A DNA stretch of 64,000 nt. Source: Mycetocola zhadangensis (lineage in GTDB: Bacteria > Actinomycetota > Actinomycetes > Actinomycetales > Microbacteriaceae). Location: the NCBI RefSeq assembly GCF_003668565.1, contig NZ_RCWJ01000002.1, positions 248,001 to 312,000 on the forward strand. The letters run 5' to 3'. The notes under the pieces are model-generated. The model did not search any database and was not told the DNA's origin. It was given only the letters and a program-made list of their open reading frames with translations. Position numbers and translations under genes: made by a program. Below, in pieces: positions 42,164 through 50,667 of this stretch (within the stretch, counting starts at the first letter, position 1; each line of letters opens with the position of its first letter).

Positions 42164-42820
42164 CTAGCGGCCGAGGCCAGCGCGGTCAACGCGGCGGTGG
42201 AATCGCATTCCGGCGAGACCGCCGAGAACTGCGCCACCGAGGGCAACCACGAGCGCAAGAATCGCCGTGATGACTCCGCCGGATGTCAGCTCATCCGCAC
42301 TCATCGGAATCCGCGGGAAGGTGTTGAGGTTGGCCAGGATGTTGAACTGGCTGCCAGCGATCGCTCCGAAGATCGCGACAACGATAGCGATCACGACAGA
42401 CCAGATCCAGACCGCGATGCCCTGCTTCGCTCCGCTGAACCGTGCCATGCGCCCGGCGACATATCCACCGCAGTAGTAGGCGACAAACAACACCGCGAGC
42501 ACGACGATCGCGTACACGAGGACTCCACCGAGCTGCGCACTCAGCGTGCTCTCCGCAGCATCCTCAACCCCACCGGATACGGCGACAACTATCGCCGCGA
42601 CTAGGGCTGTGAGGATCACAGTGAGTCCGACCGCGGTCAGCCAGCCGAAGAACGCCGACCCGAATTTCATTCCGCCGAAGCGTTCCTTCTCCCGTGCGAC
42701 CACGTTTTCGCGGTGCGACTGCTGTGATTCAGCGGGTACAGCGCCGTGCGTCTGTGGCCCGGCGTCCCGATCGTACGCGGCTGTGCGCGCGTCCCGTTCC
42801 CTGTCTTCTGGAGTGCTCAT
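42164..42820 (-). CDS. Four-helix membrane protein, stress-gene neighbour of PRC-barrel protein
   Basis: A 218-residue protein. The first 45 residues are polar and cytoplasmic (RENVVAREKERFGGMKFGSA). Four hydrophobic segments follow (WLTAVGLTVILTALVAAIVV, VLVYAIVVLAVLFVAYYCGG, IWSVVIAIVVAIFGAIAGS, ITAILALVVALGGAVLGGLA). It ends in a short basic tail and lies 16 bp before the PRC-barrel start, so the two are one operon. The glycine-rich helices and the YCGGYVAGRMARF loop recur in actinobacterial stress proteins of unknown function. Confidence 0.8.
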   Translation of the reverse strand: MSTPEDRERDARTAAYDRDAGPQTHGAVPAESQQSHRENVVAREKERFGGMKFGSAFFGWLTAVGLTVILTALVAAIVVAVSGGVEDAAESTLSAQLGGVLVYAIVVLAVLFVAYYCGGYVAGRMARFSGAKQGIAVWIWSVVIAIVVAIFGAIAGSQFNILANLNTFPRIPMSADELTSGGVITAILALVVALGGAVLGGLAGMRFHRRVDRAGLGR

Positions 42821-42938
42821 GGTCTGTGTCCTCTCTCCATTGCTGACTCAAGTCAAGGCCGCGGCCCGAATTTGATGCAAGGGGTTGCGAATTGGGCCAC
42901 TCGTGTTCGAGAGTGCCGAGAGACCGTAGATTAGACGG

Positions 42939-43688
42939 GTGACCCGCAGACAGAGCCCGCTGGTGCCCCTCATAGTCGGGCTTGTCGCGCTCATCGGTTT
43001 CGGGTGGGTCTGGATCGCCACCGAAACCTCCGACGCTCCGGCCTCAACGGTCAGCTGGTTCATCTCCGAATCCGCGCTCGCGCTCGCCATTCTCGTCCCC
43101 GCGGTGTGTCTCTACTTCGTCGTTCGGGCGATGCATGCCCGCCGCGTCGAAGCCCGCCAGGTGACCGGCCCGGCGAGCAACGGCATCCAGCAGGGGAGTG
43201 AGTTGTTGTGGTCCCTGTCGAACGGACTGCTTCCGCAGGCGACAACGTCACCCGATATTCAAACGGATGCCACTGAGCTGGTTTTCCTCTCCGAAACCGC
43301 GGTCGTCGCCAGGCACCGGCAGCCCACACCAACGACCCGCACGCTCACCGCATCAGCGCGAGCGTTGGCATCCTCATCCGAAGCTGGTCCGGACACTCAG
43401 CGCTCGCCGCGCACCGACGGAGCCTGGTCGTCGATTGACGATGTCAGTCTCGCTGTAACAGATCGTCGCATCCTGCTCCGGGGGAGCGGCGGACTGATCG
43501 ACGTGCCATACGCGGACATCACTGCCGTTCATCTTGTTCCCGGTGCCGTCGTGCTCCGGGTCAACGATCAGGCACCGCTCCTTGTGGCCTGCGCACACGC
43601 CGAGTCTGTCGCGGTGCTTGCCGTCTGGGGAAGCGCGGGGGAGTCGGCGCTCAAGCGGCACCCCGACTTCGCTGCGTTCCGGTCCTGA
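42939..43688 (+). CDS. Membrane-anchored hypothetical protein with PH-like C-terminal half
   Basis: A 249-residue protein. Two hydrophobic segments near the start (LVPLIVGLVALIGFGWVWIA, ALAILVPAVCLYFVVRAM) form a hairpin, and the rest is cytoplasmic. The C-terminal stretch DVSLAVTDRRILLRGSGGLI with YADITAVHLVPGAVVLRV looks like a bacterial PH domain, which reads lipids or proteins at the membrane. The GTG at 42939 lies six bases after TAGATT, so the message is leaderless. The next gene begins 33 bp downstream. The PH assignment is tentative. Confidence 0.7.
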   Translation: MTRRQSPLVPLIVGLVALIGFGWVWIATETSDAPASTVSWFISESALALAILVPAVCLYFVVRAMHARRVEARQVTGPASNGIQQGSELLWSLSNGLLPQATTSPDIQTDATELVFLSETAVVARHRQPTPTTRTLTASARALASSSEAGPDTQRSPRTDGAWSSIDDVSLAVTDRRILLRGSGGLIDVPYADITAVHLVPGAVVLRVNDQAPLLVACAHAESVAVLAVWGSAGESALKRHPDFAAFRS

Positions 43689-43721
43689 CCGCTCGTGGAT
43701 CACGCACCGAAGGGTGAGGGC

Positions 43722-44681
43722 ATGCGTTGGGGCCGGATCTATTTCGCCGTGCAGGCGGCGGCAGGGGCGATCTGGTGGTTCGCCGTTTTCACCTCACCTT
43801 TCGTGCGCGAAGCGACCCTGGGCGGTCTTGATCCCGTTCTGGTGGCGTGCTTCGACATTCCGCTTTTCGTGGTGGCCTCGGCGATCGCGGCGTGCGGTGT
43901 TCGAAGTGCGGCTGCCGTGACGGCGGGCTGGACGGGCTGTGTCGCGATGGCGCTCGCCGTATATGCCACGGTCACGACAGAGGCCGGCTGGGGCGTAATC
44001 ATCATGATCGCGGCCACCGTGTGCTCCGCGCTTGCGCTGTGTCTTCTCGTGCTGGGGCGGGTGCCGACGTCCGAGCTCATCCGTGGCCCGTTCGCGTTTC
44101 GTCCGGCGGCCGTTGCTCCAGCGGCCGCTACTCACGTGGCGAGAACCTTCCGGCAGATCGCGGTCTTCTGGGGACTCTTCCTCGTCGTAATTCCCCTGGT
44201 CGTTGCTGCGCTCGAGCGACGGTGGGAACTGGCCCTCCCGCCGTCGGTGCTCGCCGCAACGCTGGGGGGAGTGGTGCTCATCGCCGCAAGCGCCCTCGGT
44301 ATCTGGGCCGCCGTCACCATGTCGACGCTTGGAAACGGAACGCCGCTGCCGTCAGCCATGCCCCACAGGCTGGTTGTTGCCGGTCCCTACCTGTGGGTGC
44401 GCAATCCGATGGCGGTCTCCGGCATCGTGCAGGGCATCGGTGTCGGACTCCTGCTCTCTTCGTGGCTCGTCGTCATCTATGCGATTGCTGGCTCACTGCT
44501 GTGGAACTTCGCCATCAGACCGCACGAGGAAAGCGATCTGGAGCAGCGCTTCGGTGAGGAGTTTCGCCGATACACCAGCTCCGTTCGCTGCTGGATTCCC
44601 CGGGTGCCACGGGCAGGTATGGTCCACCCGAGGGCGGATTTTCCGGCGACTGAAGCGGCACAGTCTTATGCAAGTGAATAA
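43722..44681 (+). CDS. Isoprenylcysteine carboxyl methyltransferase-like membrane protein
   Basis: A 319-residue protein with about eight hydrophobic segments. The C-terminal ~100 residues match the ICMT/PEMT family: PHRLVVAGPYLWVRNPMAVS and then RPHEESDLEQRFGEEFRRYT, the two AdoMet-site signatures. Such enzymes methylate lipids or small molecules at the membrane. The ATG at 43722 is preferred because AAGGG lies seven bases upstream; a GTG at 43695 is the alternative. The N-terminal ~150 residues are an extra membrane region beyond the core family. Confidence 0.8.
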   Translation: MRWGRIYFAVQAAAGAIWWFAVFTSPFVREATLGGLDPVLVACFDIPLFVVASAIAACGVRSAAAVTAGWTGCVAMALAVYATVTTEAGWGVIIMIAATVCSALALCLLVLGRVPTSELIRGPFAFRPAAVAPAAATHVARTFRQIAVFWGLFLVVIPLVVAALERRWELALPPSVLAATLGGVVLIAASALGIWAAVTMSTLGNGTPLPSAMPHRLVVAGPYLWVRNPMAVSGIVQGIGVGLLLSSWLVVIYAIAGSLLWNFAIRPHEESDLEQRFGEEFRRYTSSVRCWIPRVPRAGMVHPRADFPATEAAQSYASE

Positions 44682-44765
44682 ATCGGGGGAAATGTTGTTG
44701 GGATAAGTAGTCGGTCGTTTGGGCCGACCTTCCACGTGCCTCCACAAGGGGCTGAAGGAGAAAAC

Positions 44766-45518
44766 ATGACTGAGAAATTTGCAGGCAAGACCGCGCTCGT
44801 TACGGGCGGCGGATCAGGTATCGGCAAGGCAGTCGCCACGGCCCTCGCGGCCGAGGGTGCGAGCGTCGTCATCAACGACCTCAAGATCGAGGTTGCCCAG
44901 TCGGTCGCCGACGAGATCACCTCGGCGGGTGGAACAGCCGTCGCTATCGCCGGTGACGTGTCCAACCCCGACGACGTCCAGGCTGCGGTGCAGAAGGCAG
45001 TCGACACATACGGTGGACTCCACCTCGCGTTCAACAACGCCGGAATCGGCGGCCCACAGGGCCCAGTCGCCGACATCGACATCGCCGGATACCGCGCACT
45101 GATGGGCGTCAACCTCGACTCCGTCTTCTACGGACTGCACTTCCAGGTGCCCGCGATCCTCGCGGCTGGCGGCGGAGCGATCGTCAACACCTCATCCATC
45201 CTCGGAGTTGTCGGCGACGCAAACGCGCTGCCCTACGTTGCGGCCAAGCACGGCGTCGCCGGCATGACCAAGGCTGCGGCGATCAGCTACGCCGACAAGG
45301 GAATCCGGATCAACTCGGTGCACCCGGGCTACATCGACACCCCGCTGCTTCAGGGGCTGCCGGAAGAGGCATACAACGGTCTCGTCGCGAAGCACCCGAT
45401 CGGTCGCCTCGGTGCATCCGAAGAGGTCGCCAAGGTGGTGCTGTTCCTGCTCTCGGACGACGCCTCGTTCGTGACCGGGTCGCAGTACCTGGTTGACGGC
45501 GGCTACACCGCCCAGTAA
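44766..45518 (+). CDS. Short-chain dehydrogenase/reductase (glucose-1-dehydrogenase-like)
   Basis: A 250-residue classical SDR: TALVTGGGSGIGKAVATALA (cofactor TGxxxGIG, about residues 8-27), FNNAGIGGPQG (NNAG, about 87-97), NTSSILGVVG (catalytic Ser) with Y-V-A-A-K (Tyr/Lys pair near 158-162), and the end FVTGSQYLVDGGYTAQ. All catalytic residues are present. It oxidises or reduces an alcohol/ketone with NAD(P). GGAG lies five bases before the ATG at 44766. It stands alone, and the substrate is not clear. Confidence 0.93.
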   Translation: MTEKFAGKTALVTGGGSGIGKAVATALAAEGASVVINDLKIEVAQSVADEITSAGGTAVAIAGDVSNPDDVQAAVQKAVDTYGGLHLAFNNAGIGGPQGPVADIDIAGYRALMGVNLDSVFYGLHFQVPAILAAGGGAIVNTSSILGVVGDANALPYVAAKHGVAGMTKAAAISYADKGIRINSVHPGYIDTPLLQGLPEEAYNGLVAKHPIGRLGASEEVAKVVLFLLSDDASFVTGSQYLVDGGYTAQ

Positions 45519-45551
45519 TCGCGCAGGGCGGGCGCGTGATTGGATGGAACC

Positions 45552-46844
45552 ATGACGAACGCGCCCGCCCGAACCGATTCCGTCGCCGAGTACATCGAGG
45601 ACTTCGCCCGTTTTATAGCGGCCAGCCCGTCGTCGTACCACGCGGCAGCCGAGGTGGCTCGACGGCTCGATGACGCGGGTTTTTCGCGACTGAAGGAATC
45701 GGCAGAATGGCCGACAGAGGCTGGGAAGCGCTATGTCGTTCGGGATGGCGCGGTAATCGCGTGGAACCAGCCGATGGCATCCGCGTCAATAACGCCTTTT
45801 CGAATTCTGGGAGCGCACACCGACTCGCCGGGTTTCAAGCTCAAGCCGAAGCCGACGATCGGGTCGCACGGCTGGCTGCAGGCCGGTGTCGAGATTTACG
45901 GTGGGCCGCTCCTCAACTCCTGGCTCGACCGGGAGCTTGAGCTCGCCGGTCGCCTCGTCACCCGCGACGGACGTGAGTACCTCGTGCGCACCGGGCCGTT
46001 CCTGCGGATTCCGCAGCTGGCCATTCACCTCGACCGCGACGCCAATGCCGGACTCACGCTCGACAGGCAGCGCCACACCACCCCGGTCTTCGGGGTTGGT
46101 GACGCCAGCCAGGCTGACTTGATCGGGCACCTGGCTCACATCGCCGGGATCGACGGCTGGGCTGTTGCCGGCTACGACATCCTCACCGCAGATACCCAGG
46201 AGCCGCGCCGGTTCGGCCTCGCTGACTCGCTGTTCGCTGCGGGACGGATGGACAACCTGTCTTCGGTATACGCCGGTCTCGTCGCGCTGCTCGGTGCGCC
46301 AGAGGACGCCGACCACATCAACGTGCTCGCCGCGTTCGATCACGAAGAGCTCGGGTCGAACTCCCGCTCGGGTGCCTCCGGACCGATGCTCGACGACGTG
46401 CTCTCACGGATCGGGGCGGGCCTCGGCGCGAGCGTGTCAGACAAGCTGCGTGCGTATGCCGACTCGTGGTGTCTCTCGGCAGATGCCGGCCACTCGGTGC
46501 ACCCGAACTACGCCGAGAAGCACGACCCGGTGAACCAGCCGGTGATGGGCTCAGGCCCGTTGCTGAAGATCAACGCCAACCAGCGCTACTCGACCGACGC
46601 TGCAGGAGCAGCACTGTGGGCACGTGCCTGCGCCGCTGCCGACGTGTCGTACAGCGAGTTCGTGTCGAACAACACCGTGCCGTGTGGCTCGACGATCGGC
46701 CCGCTCACGGCGACGCGACTCGGCATTCGGGTGCTCGACGTCGGAGTGCCGCTGTTGTCGATGCACTCCGCGCGCGAACTGGCTCACGTGAACGACCTCG
46801 TCGGATTGTCCAGGGCCATCGGCTCGTTCTTCGCCGGCGCCTGA
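45552..46844 (+). CDS. M18-family aminopeptidase
   Basis: A 430-residue metallopeptidase of the aspartyl-aminopeptidase family: ILGAHTDSPGFKLKPKPTIG (metal His/Asp), DRELELAGRLVTRDG, ADSLFAAGRMDNLSSVYAGL (metal Asp), AAFDHEELGSNSRSGASGP (catalytic/metal Glu pair) and MHSARELAHVNDLVGLSRAI (last metal His). It releases N-terminal acidic or neutral residues from peptides in the cytosol. The ATG at 45552 is chosen (MTNAPARTDSV); an in-frame TTG at 45540 has less support. Length fits the family. Confidence 0.95.
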   Translation: MTNAPARTDSVAEYIEDFARFIAASPSSYHAAAEVARRLDDAGFSRLKESAEWPTEAGKRYVVRDGAVIAWNQPMASASITPFRILGAHTDSPGFKLKPKPTIGSHGWLQAGVEIYGGPLLNSWLDRELELAGRLVTRDGREYLVRTGPFLRIPQLAIHLDRDANAGLTLDRQRHTTPVFGVGDASQADLIGHLAHIAGIDGWAVAGYDILTADTQEPRRFGLADSLFAAGRMDNLSSVYAGLVALLGAPEDADHINVLAAFDHEELGSNSRSGASGPMLDDVLSRIGAGLGASVSDKLRAYADSWCLSADAGHSVHPNYAEKHDPVNQPVMGSGPLLKINANQRYSTDAAGAALWARACAAADVSYSEFVSNNTVPCGSTIGPLTATRLGIRVLDVGVPLLSMHSARELAHVNDLVGLSRAIGSFFAGA

Positions 46845-47039
46845 GAGTCGCTGCTCCGCTGAAGAGACATACTTCGTCGTTCACCGCGCGCCGCTTTGGG
46901 ACGATTTGTGACAGCTCAGGCCCCTGAGCGCCCGGTCGCGTTCATCGGGAACCCAGAGGCAGGGTAGCGGGCCTCGGTGCTGGCGTCGAGGCCCCGGGCG
47001 AAACGGGGCGCGCCCGGCGCCGGTGCCTAGGCTGATGTC

Positions 47040-48095
47040 ATGAGCACGCAGGGATCCACGACGGGCAGCTACGTCGAGCCGGGCGAGGAATACACCCGCG
47101 ACACGAACTACATCGAAGACCGCATCACGCGCGACGGTCGCGACGGCTGGCCAGTCGAGGCAGGCAGGTACCGACTGGTTGCCGCCCGCGCCTGCCCGTG
47201 GGCGAACCGCACGGCCATCGTTCGACGGCTGCTCGGTCTCGAGGACGCGATTTCGCTCGGCCTGCCCGGCCCCACCCATGACGCCCGCAGCTGGACCTTT
47301 GACCTCGACCCAGACGGACTCGACCCCGTGCTCGGCATTCACCACCTGCAGGACGCCTACTTCCGGCGATTCGCCGACTACCCGCGCGGTATCACGGTGC
47401 CAGCGATCGTCGAGATCGCGTCGGGCAAGGTCGTCACGAACGACTTTCCGCAGATCACGCTCGATTTTGAAACCGAGTGGACCGAGCACCACCGTGACGG
47501 CGCACCCGACCTGTACCCCGAGCACCTCCGCGCTGAGATCGACGAGGTCAACGACCTCGTCTTCCGCGACGTCAACAACGGCGTCTATCGCGCCGGATTC
47601 GCCGGGTCGCAGGAGGCATACGAGAAGGCGTATTCGCGTCTCTTCGACCGGCTCGACTGGCTCGAGAAACGGCTCGCCGGGCAGCGTTACCTCGTCGGCG
47701 ACACCATCACCGAAGCCGACATTCGCCTCTTCACCACCCTCGCCAGGTTCGACGCGGTCTACCACGGCCACTTCAAGTGCAACCGCAACAAGCTCACCGA
47801 GATGCCGGTGCTGTGGGCATACGCCCGCGACCTGTTCCAGACGCCCGGCTTCGGTGACACCACAGACTTCGAGCAGATCAAGCAGCACTATTACGTCGTT
47901 CACTCCGACATCAACCCGACCGGAATTGTGCCTGCGGGGCCGGATGCCTCTGGCTGGCTCACAGCGCACGGTCGCGAATTACTCGGTGGACGGCCGTTCG
48001 GCGACGGAACTCCGCCTGGACCGCCGCTGCCCGCCGAGCGGGCAACTGAGGGGCACGGTCTTGAGGCGACGCTTGCACATATAAGTCGCGCCTGA
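47040..48095 (+). CDS. Glutathione S-transferase omega/xi-type (glutathionyl-hydroquinone reductase-like)
   Basis: A 351-residue protein of the ECM4/YqjG group. GRYRLVAARACPWANRTAIV holds the CPWA active site, then DGLDPVLGIHHLQDAYFR, VTVPAIVEIASGKVVTNDFP and ITEADIRLFTTLARFDAVYH (C-terminal helical domain) follow the family order. These enzymes reduce glutathionyl- or mycothiol-type hydroquinones; actinobacteria mostly use mycothiol, so the thiol partner is open. The ATG at 47040 lies six bases after TAGGCT (47028-47033), a leaderless start. Confidence 0.92.
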   Translation: MSTQGSTTGSYVEPGEEYTRDTNYIEDRITRDGRDGWPVEAGRYRLVAARACPWANRTAIVRRLLGLEDAISLGLPGPTHDARSWTFDLDPDGLDPVLGIHHLQDAYFRRFADYPRGITVPAIVEIASGKVVTNDFPQITLDFETEWTEHHRDGAPDLYPEHLRAEIDEVNDLVFRDVNNGVYRAGFAGSQEAYEKAYSRLFDRLDWLEKRLAGQRYLVGDTITEADIRLFTTLARFDAVYHGHFKCNRNKLTEMPVLWAYARDLFQTPGFGDTTDFEQIKQHYYVVHSDINPTGIVPAGPDASGWLTAHGRELLGGRPFGDGTPPGPPLPAERATEGHGLEATLAHISRA

Positions 48096-48107
48096 TACTT
48101 TGTCCGC

Positions 48108-48788
48108 ATGGACATCAACACTTCGGAACTCACAGAGGCGACCGGCGCCCAGATCGACGCCGTCACGCGAACCCTGAGCCGCCGCGAGATCGACGGCGAA
48201 AACGGTCGCGTCCTCACCCTGTCGCAGACCTATCCCACCAGCCAGGCCGACCTGTGGAATGCGATCACTACCGGCGATCGCATCTCGCGCTGGCTCATGC
48301 CGATCAGCGGTGACCTCAAGCTCGGCGGGCACTACCAGCTGGAGGGCAACGCTGGCGGCGAGATCCTCGAGTGCGCCGAGCCACACACCCTCGCAGTCAC
48401 GTGGGAATACGGCGGCGACGTCAGCTGGGTCACCGCCCGCCTCACCGGCGACGAAAACTCGGCGACCCTCGAGGTCGAGCACGCGGCGCTCGTCGACGAC
48501 GCCGACTGGAAGCAGTTCGGCCCGGGCGCCGTCGGTATCGGCTGGGACTCGATGCTCCTCGGTCTTGCCCTCCACACTTCGAGCGGCGCAAGCCTCGCTC
48601 CCGAAGAAGCCATGGCTTGGATGGAATCAGCCGATGGCATCCGTTTCATGACTCGATCGAACGATGCGTGGCGGAACGCCAGCATCGCGGCAGGGGAGAA
48701 GAAGGCCGACGCAGACGCTGCCGCAGCTCGCTGCCTCGCGGCCTACACCGGCGTCGGACCCGACCCCGCCGAGGGTGTTGCCGGGTAG
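48108..48788 (+). CDS. SRPBCC (AHSA1-type) domain protein
   Basis: A 226-residue protein with an SRPBCC/START-like fold: ALSQTYPTSQADLWNAITTG-type opening, RISRWLMPISGDLKLGGHYQ, GGEILECAEPHTLAVTWEYG and WDSMLLGLALH follow the AHSA1 order. The ~50-residue C-terminal extension carries no motif. These proteins bind hydrophobic ligands. The ATG at 48108 lies six bases after TACTTT. The ArsR-type gene starts in the last base of the stop codon (TAGTG), so the two are translated together, a frequent ArsR-AHSA1 pairing. Confidence 0.9.
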   Translation: MDINTSELTEATGAQIDAVTRTLSRREIDGENGRVLTLSQTYPTSQADLWNAITTGDRISRWLMPISGDLKLGGHYQLEGNAGGEILECAEPHTLAVTWEYGGDVSWVTARLTGDENSATLEVEHAALVDDADWKQFGPGAVGIGWDSMLLGLALHTSSGASLAPEEAMAWMESADGIRFMTRSNDAWRNASIAAGEKKADADAAAARCLAAYTGVGPDPAEGVAG

Positions 48789-49108
48789 TGCACGCGTTCG
48801 ACATCCTGGGCGACCCGGTGCGGCGCAGGCTGCTCGAGCTGCTTGCGGATGGTGAGCGGCCGGCTGGCGAGCTCGTCGACATCATCCGTGGTGAGTTCGG
48901 CATCAGCCAGCCGGCTGTGTCGCAACACCTCAAAGTGCTGCGCGAGCAGGGGTTCACGACGGTCCGTGCTGATGGCCGGCGGCGCATCTACGCGGTCGAC
49001 GCCGATCCGCTTCACGCGGTCGACGACTGGCTCGAGCACTTCCGCGGCTTCTGGACCCAGCGGCTCGATGCCCTCGGAACCGAGATCGTGCGCGGTTCAC
49101 GTCATTAA
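48788..49108 (+). CDS. ArsR-family winged-helix repressor
   Basis: A 106-residue single-domain regulator: FDILGDPVRRRLLELLADGE, RPAGELVDIIRGEFGISQPA, VSQHLKVLREQGFTTVRADG and RRRIYAVDADPLHAVDDWL. It has the ArsR winged helix but no metal-binding cysteines, like the group that pairs with AHSA1 genes. The GTG at 48788 shares its G with the stop of the SRPBCC gene. It probably represses its own operon, perhaps sensing the same ligand (inference). An 18-bp-stem terminator follows. Confidence 0.93.
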   Translation: MHAFDILGDPVRRRLLELLADGERPAGELVDIIRGEFGISQPAVSQHLKVLREQGFTTVRADGRRRIYAVDADPLHAVDDWLEHFRGFWTQRLDALGTEIVRGSRH

Positions 49109-49114
49109 ACGATA

Positions 49115-49153
49115 AACGGATGCTGTCCCGCAGCGTGCGGGACAGCATCCGTT
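49115..49153. terminator. Very strong hairpin terminator
   Basis: A perfect 18-bp stem, 49115-49132 with 49136-49153 (AACGGATGCTGTCCCGCA and its complement), and a 3-base loop begin 6 bp after the ArsR stop and lie before the leftward zf-TFIIB gene, so it can act on both strands. The heptamer CGGATGC/GCATCCG is built into its arms. Confidence 0.9.
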
Positions 49154-49192
49154 CATCGAGTGGTGACGTGGGTCGACACGTCGGCTCTCGGG

Positions 49193-49507
49193 TTAACCGA
49201 AGAGGTCGGCGATCCAGCTTTCCTTCTTCGACTTGCGGTAGCCGTCGCGGTCGTCGTAGCGGCGGTCGTTGTTGCGCTCACCGTACTGCGGGGCGTACGA
49301 ACGGGGGTTCGTCGGGTACTGCTGCTGGGGCATCGCAGGCGCGGCTGGAGCTGGAGTGCTCTTCGCGATCTCGTTCTCGGCGCGTTCGATGATCTTGTCG
49401 AGTTCACCGCGGTCGAGCCACACACCCCGGCACTCGGGGCAGTAGTCAATCTCGACGCCGCTGCGCTCGCTCATGACGAGGGTGGCTGAATCTGTCGGGC
49501 ACTTCAT
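49193..49507 (-). CDS. zf-TFIIB-type zinc-ribbon protein
   Basis: A 104-residue protein: MKCPTDSATLVMSERSGVEI then DYCPECRGVWLDRGELDKII, the zf-TFIIB signature with C3, C23 and C26 as zinc ligands. The rest is a Pro/Gln/Tyr-rich linker (MPQQQYPTNPRSYAPQYGER) and a basic tail. GGAGG lies five bases before the ATG at 49507, which rules out the longer in-frame starts. The role is unknown in bacteria; it may bind nucleic acid or protein. Confidence 0.88.
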   Translation of the reverse strand: MKCPTDSATLVMSERSGVEIDYCPECRGVWLDRGELDKIIERAENEIAKSTPAPAAPAMPQQQYPTNPRSYAPQYGERNNDRRYDDRDGYRKSKKESWIADLFG

Positions 49508-49643
49508 GATGTCCTCCAAGGCGAAAAGTGTTCGGTTCATCCTAGGGAGCCGGTTTCTGCTGATCCTGAGAGTTGCGCGTGCAGAGCGTGGGGGTGACCG
49601 GTCTTTCAGGATTGGGCGGGCCGGTCCCCGTAGGCTCGAAAGC

Positions 49644-50006
49644 ATGATTCGCCGATTCGCTCCGCTTCTTGCCGTTCCGCTTCTCGTTGTGCTCGCCGGG
49701 TGCAGCTCGGTCGGTGACGCCGCGAGGGACATTGCCGGTGAGGCCGCTTCGCAGGCCGGATCGGCTGCCGTTGCTGAACTTCAGGAGCAGATCTGCACGA
49801 CGATCGAGGACGGCCAGCTCAGCGAGCAGGACAAGGATGTGCTTGCCGGGCTGCTCACGGCGGCCGAGGCGGCCGGCGTTCCGGCCGAGTTCCTGAACCC
49901 GATCGACAGCATCGCCGGCGGAGATGGCCAAGTGTCACGCGAAACCATCGACGCTCTGCTTGACGCCTGCGGCAACACCGCGACTCCAGCGCCGAGCAAC
50001 GGCTAA
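49644..50006 (+). CDS. Small lipoprotein
   Basis: A 120-residue protein with a lipoprotein signal: MIRRFAPLLAVPLLVVLAGC, lipobox LAGC with Cys20. The mature part is helical and Ala/Gly-rich (DIAGEAASQAGSAAVAELQE) with two further cysteines (QICTTIE and LLDACGN) that may pair. TAGGCT at 49631-49636 is seven bases before the ATG (leaderless). It lies on the outer face of the membrane. No family is recognised. Confidence 0.85.
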   Translation: MIRRFAPLLAVPLLVVLAGCSSVGDAARDIAGEAASQAGSAAVAELQEQICTTIEDGQLSEQDKDVLAGLLTAAEAAGVPAEFLNPIDSIAGGDGQVSRETIDALLDACGNTATPAPSNG

Positions 50007-50009
50007 GCG

Positions 50010-50495
50010 CTACACGGTCGCGAGTGCGCCCTCGATGACCGAGACGATCTCGGGAGCGTCAGGAACCGTCGTCGGACGGAAGCGGTGCACAGTGTCGTCG
50101 GGAGTGATGACGAACTTTTCGAAGTTCCACTTCACCTTGCCCGCCTTGCCGCTGCCATCCGGAGTCTGAGTCAACTCGGCGTAGAGCGGGTGGGCGTTCT
50201 TGCCGTTTACCTTGGTTTTCTCGAACAGCGGGAAGGTCACGCCGTGGTTGATTCGGCAGGTCTCTTCGAGCGCCTCGCCCTCGCCGGGCTCCTGGAAGAA
50301 CTGGTTGCTCGGGAAGCCGAGAACTATAAAGCCGCGGTCGCGGTACTTCTGGTACATCGCCTCGAGGGTGTCGTACTGCGGCGCGAGCCCGCACTTGGAG
50401 GCGACGTTGACGATCAGGACCACCTTGTCCGAATGCTCAGCCAGGGTCGTTGTCGAGCCGGAGATTGTGGTGAGGGGAATGTCGCGGATGCTCAT
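50010..50495 (-). CDS. Glutathione peroxidase family (thioredoxin-dependent type)
   Basis: A 161-residue peroxidase: VVLIVNVASKCGLAPQYDTL carries the peroxidatic Cys36, FIVLGFPSNQFFQEPGEGEA the Gln, and KVKWNFEKFVITPDDTVHRF the Trp/Asn of the catalytic tetrad. It has Cys, not selenocysteine, as usual in bacteria, where such enzymes take electrons from thioredoxin to reduce peroxides. The ATG at 50495 is seven bases after TAACCT (complement of 50503-50508). It converges with the lipoprotein gene. Confidence 0.95.
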   Translation of the reverse strand: MSIRDIPLTTISGSTTTLAEHSDKVVLIVNVASKCGLAPQYDTLEAMYQKYRDRGFIVLGFPSNQFFQEPGEGEALEETCRINHGVTFPLFEKTKVNGKNAHPLYAELTQTPDGSGKAGKVKWNFEKFVITPDDTVHRFRPTTVPDAPEIVSVIEGALATV

Positions 50496-50667
50496 GATTC
50501 TGAGGTTACGACCGGATGCTGGAGGTTGCCTGCGCAGTTTGCAGCGACTGCATACTCGGAACGATCGATGACATCGCGGGGTGCTCGGTGACACACCACA
50601 GGCCCGCACGGACCAAGCGGGCAGTCGGTGGCGGTCCGACGCCGCGCGTAAACCTAGGATGAAGAGC

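Noticed and set aside
49115-49153. 18-bp perfect palindrome considered as an insertion-sequence end or attachment site
   Set aside because: It lies directly after a stop codon between convergent genes and has the shape of a terminator. No second copy was noticed.
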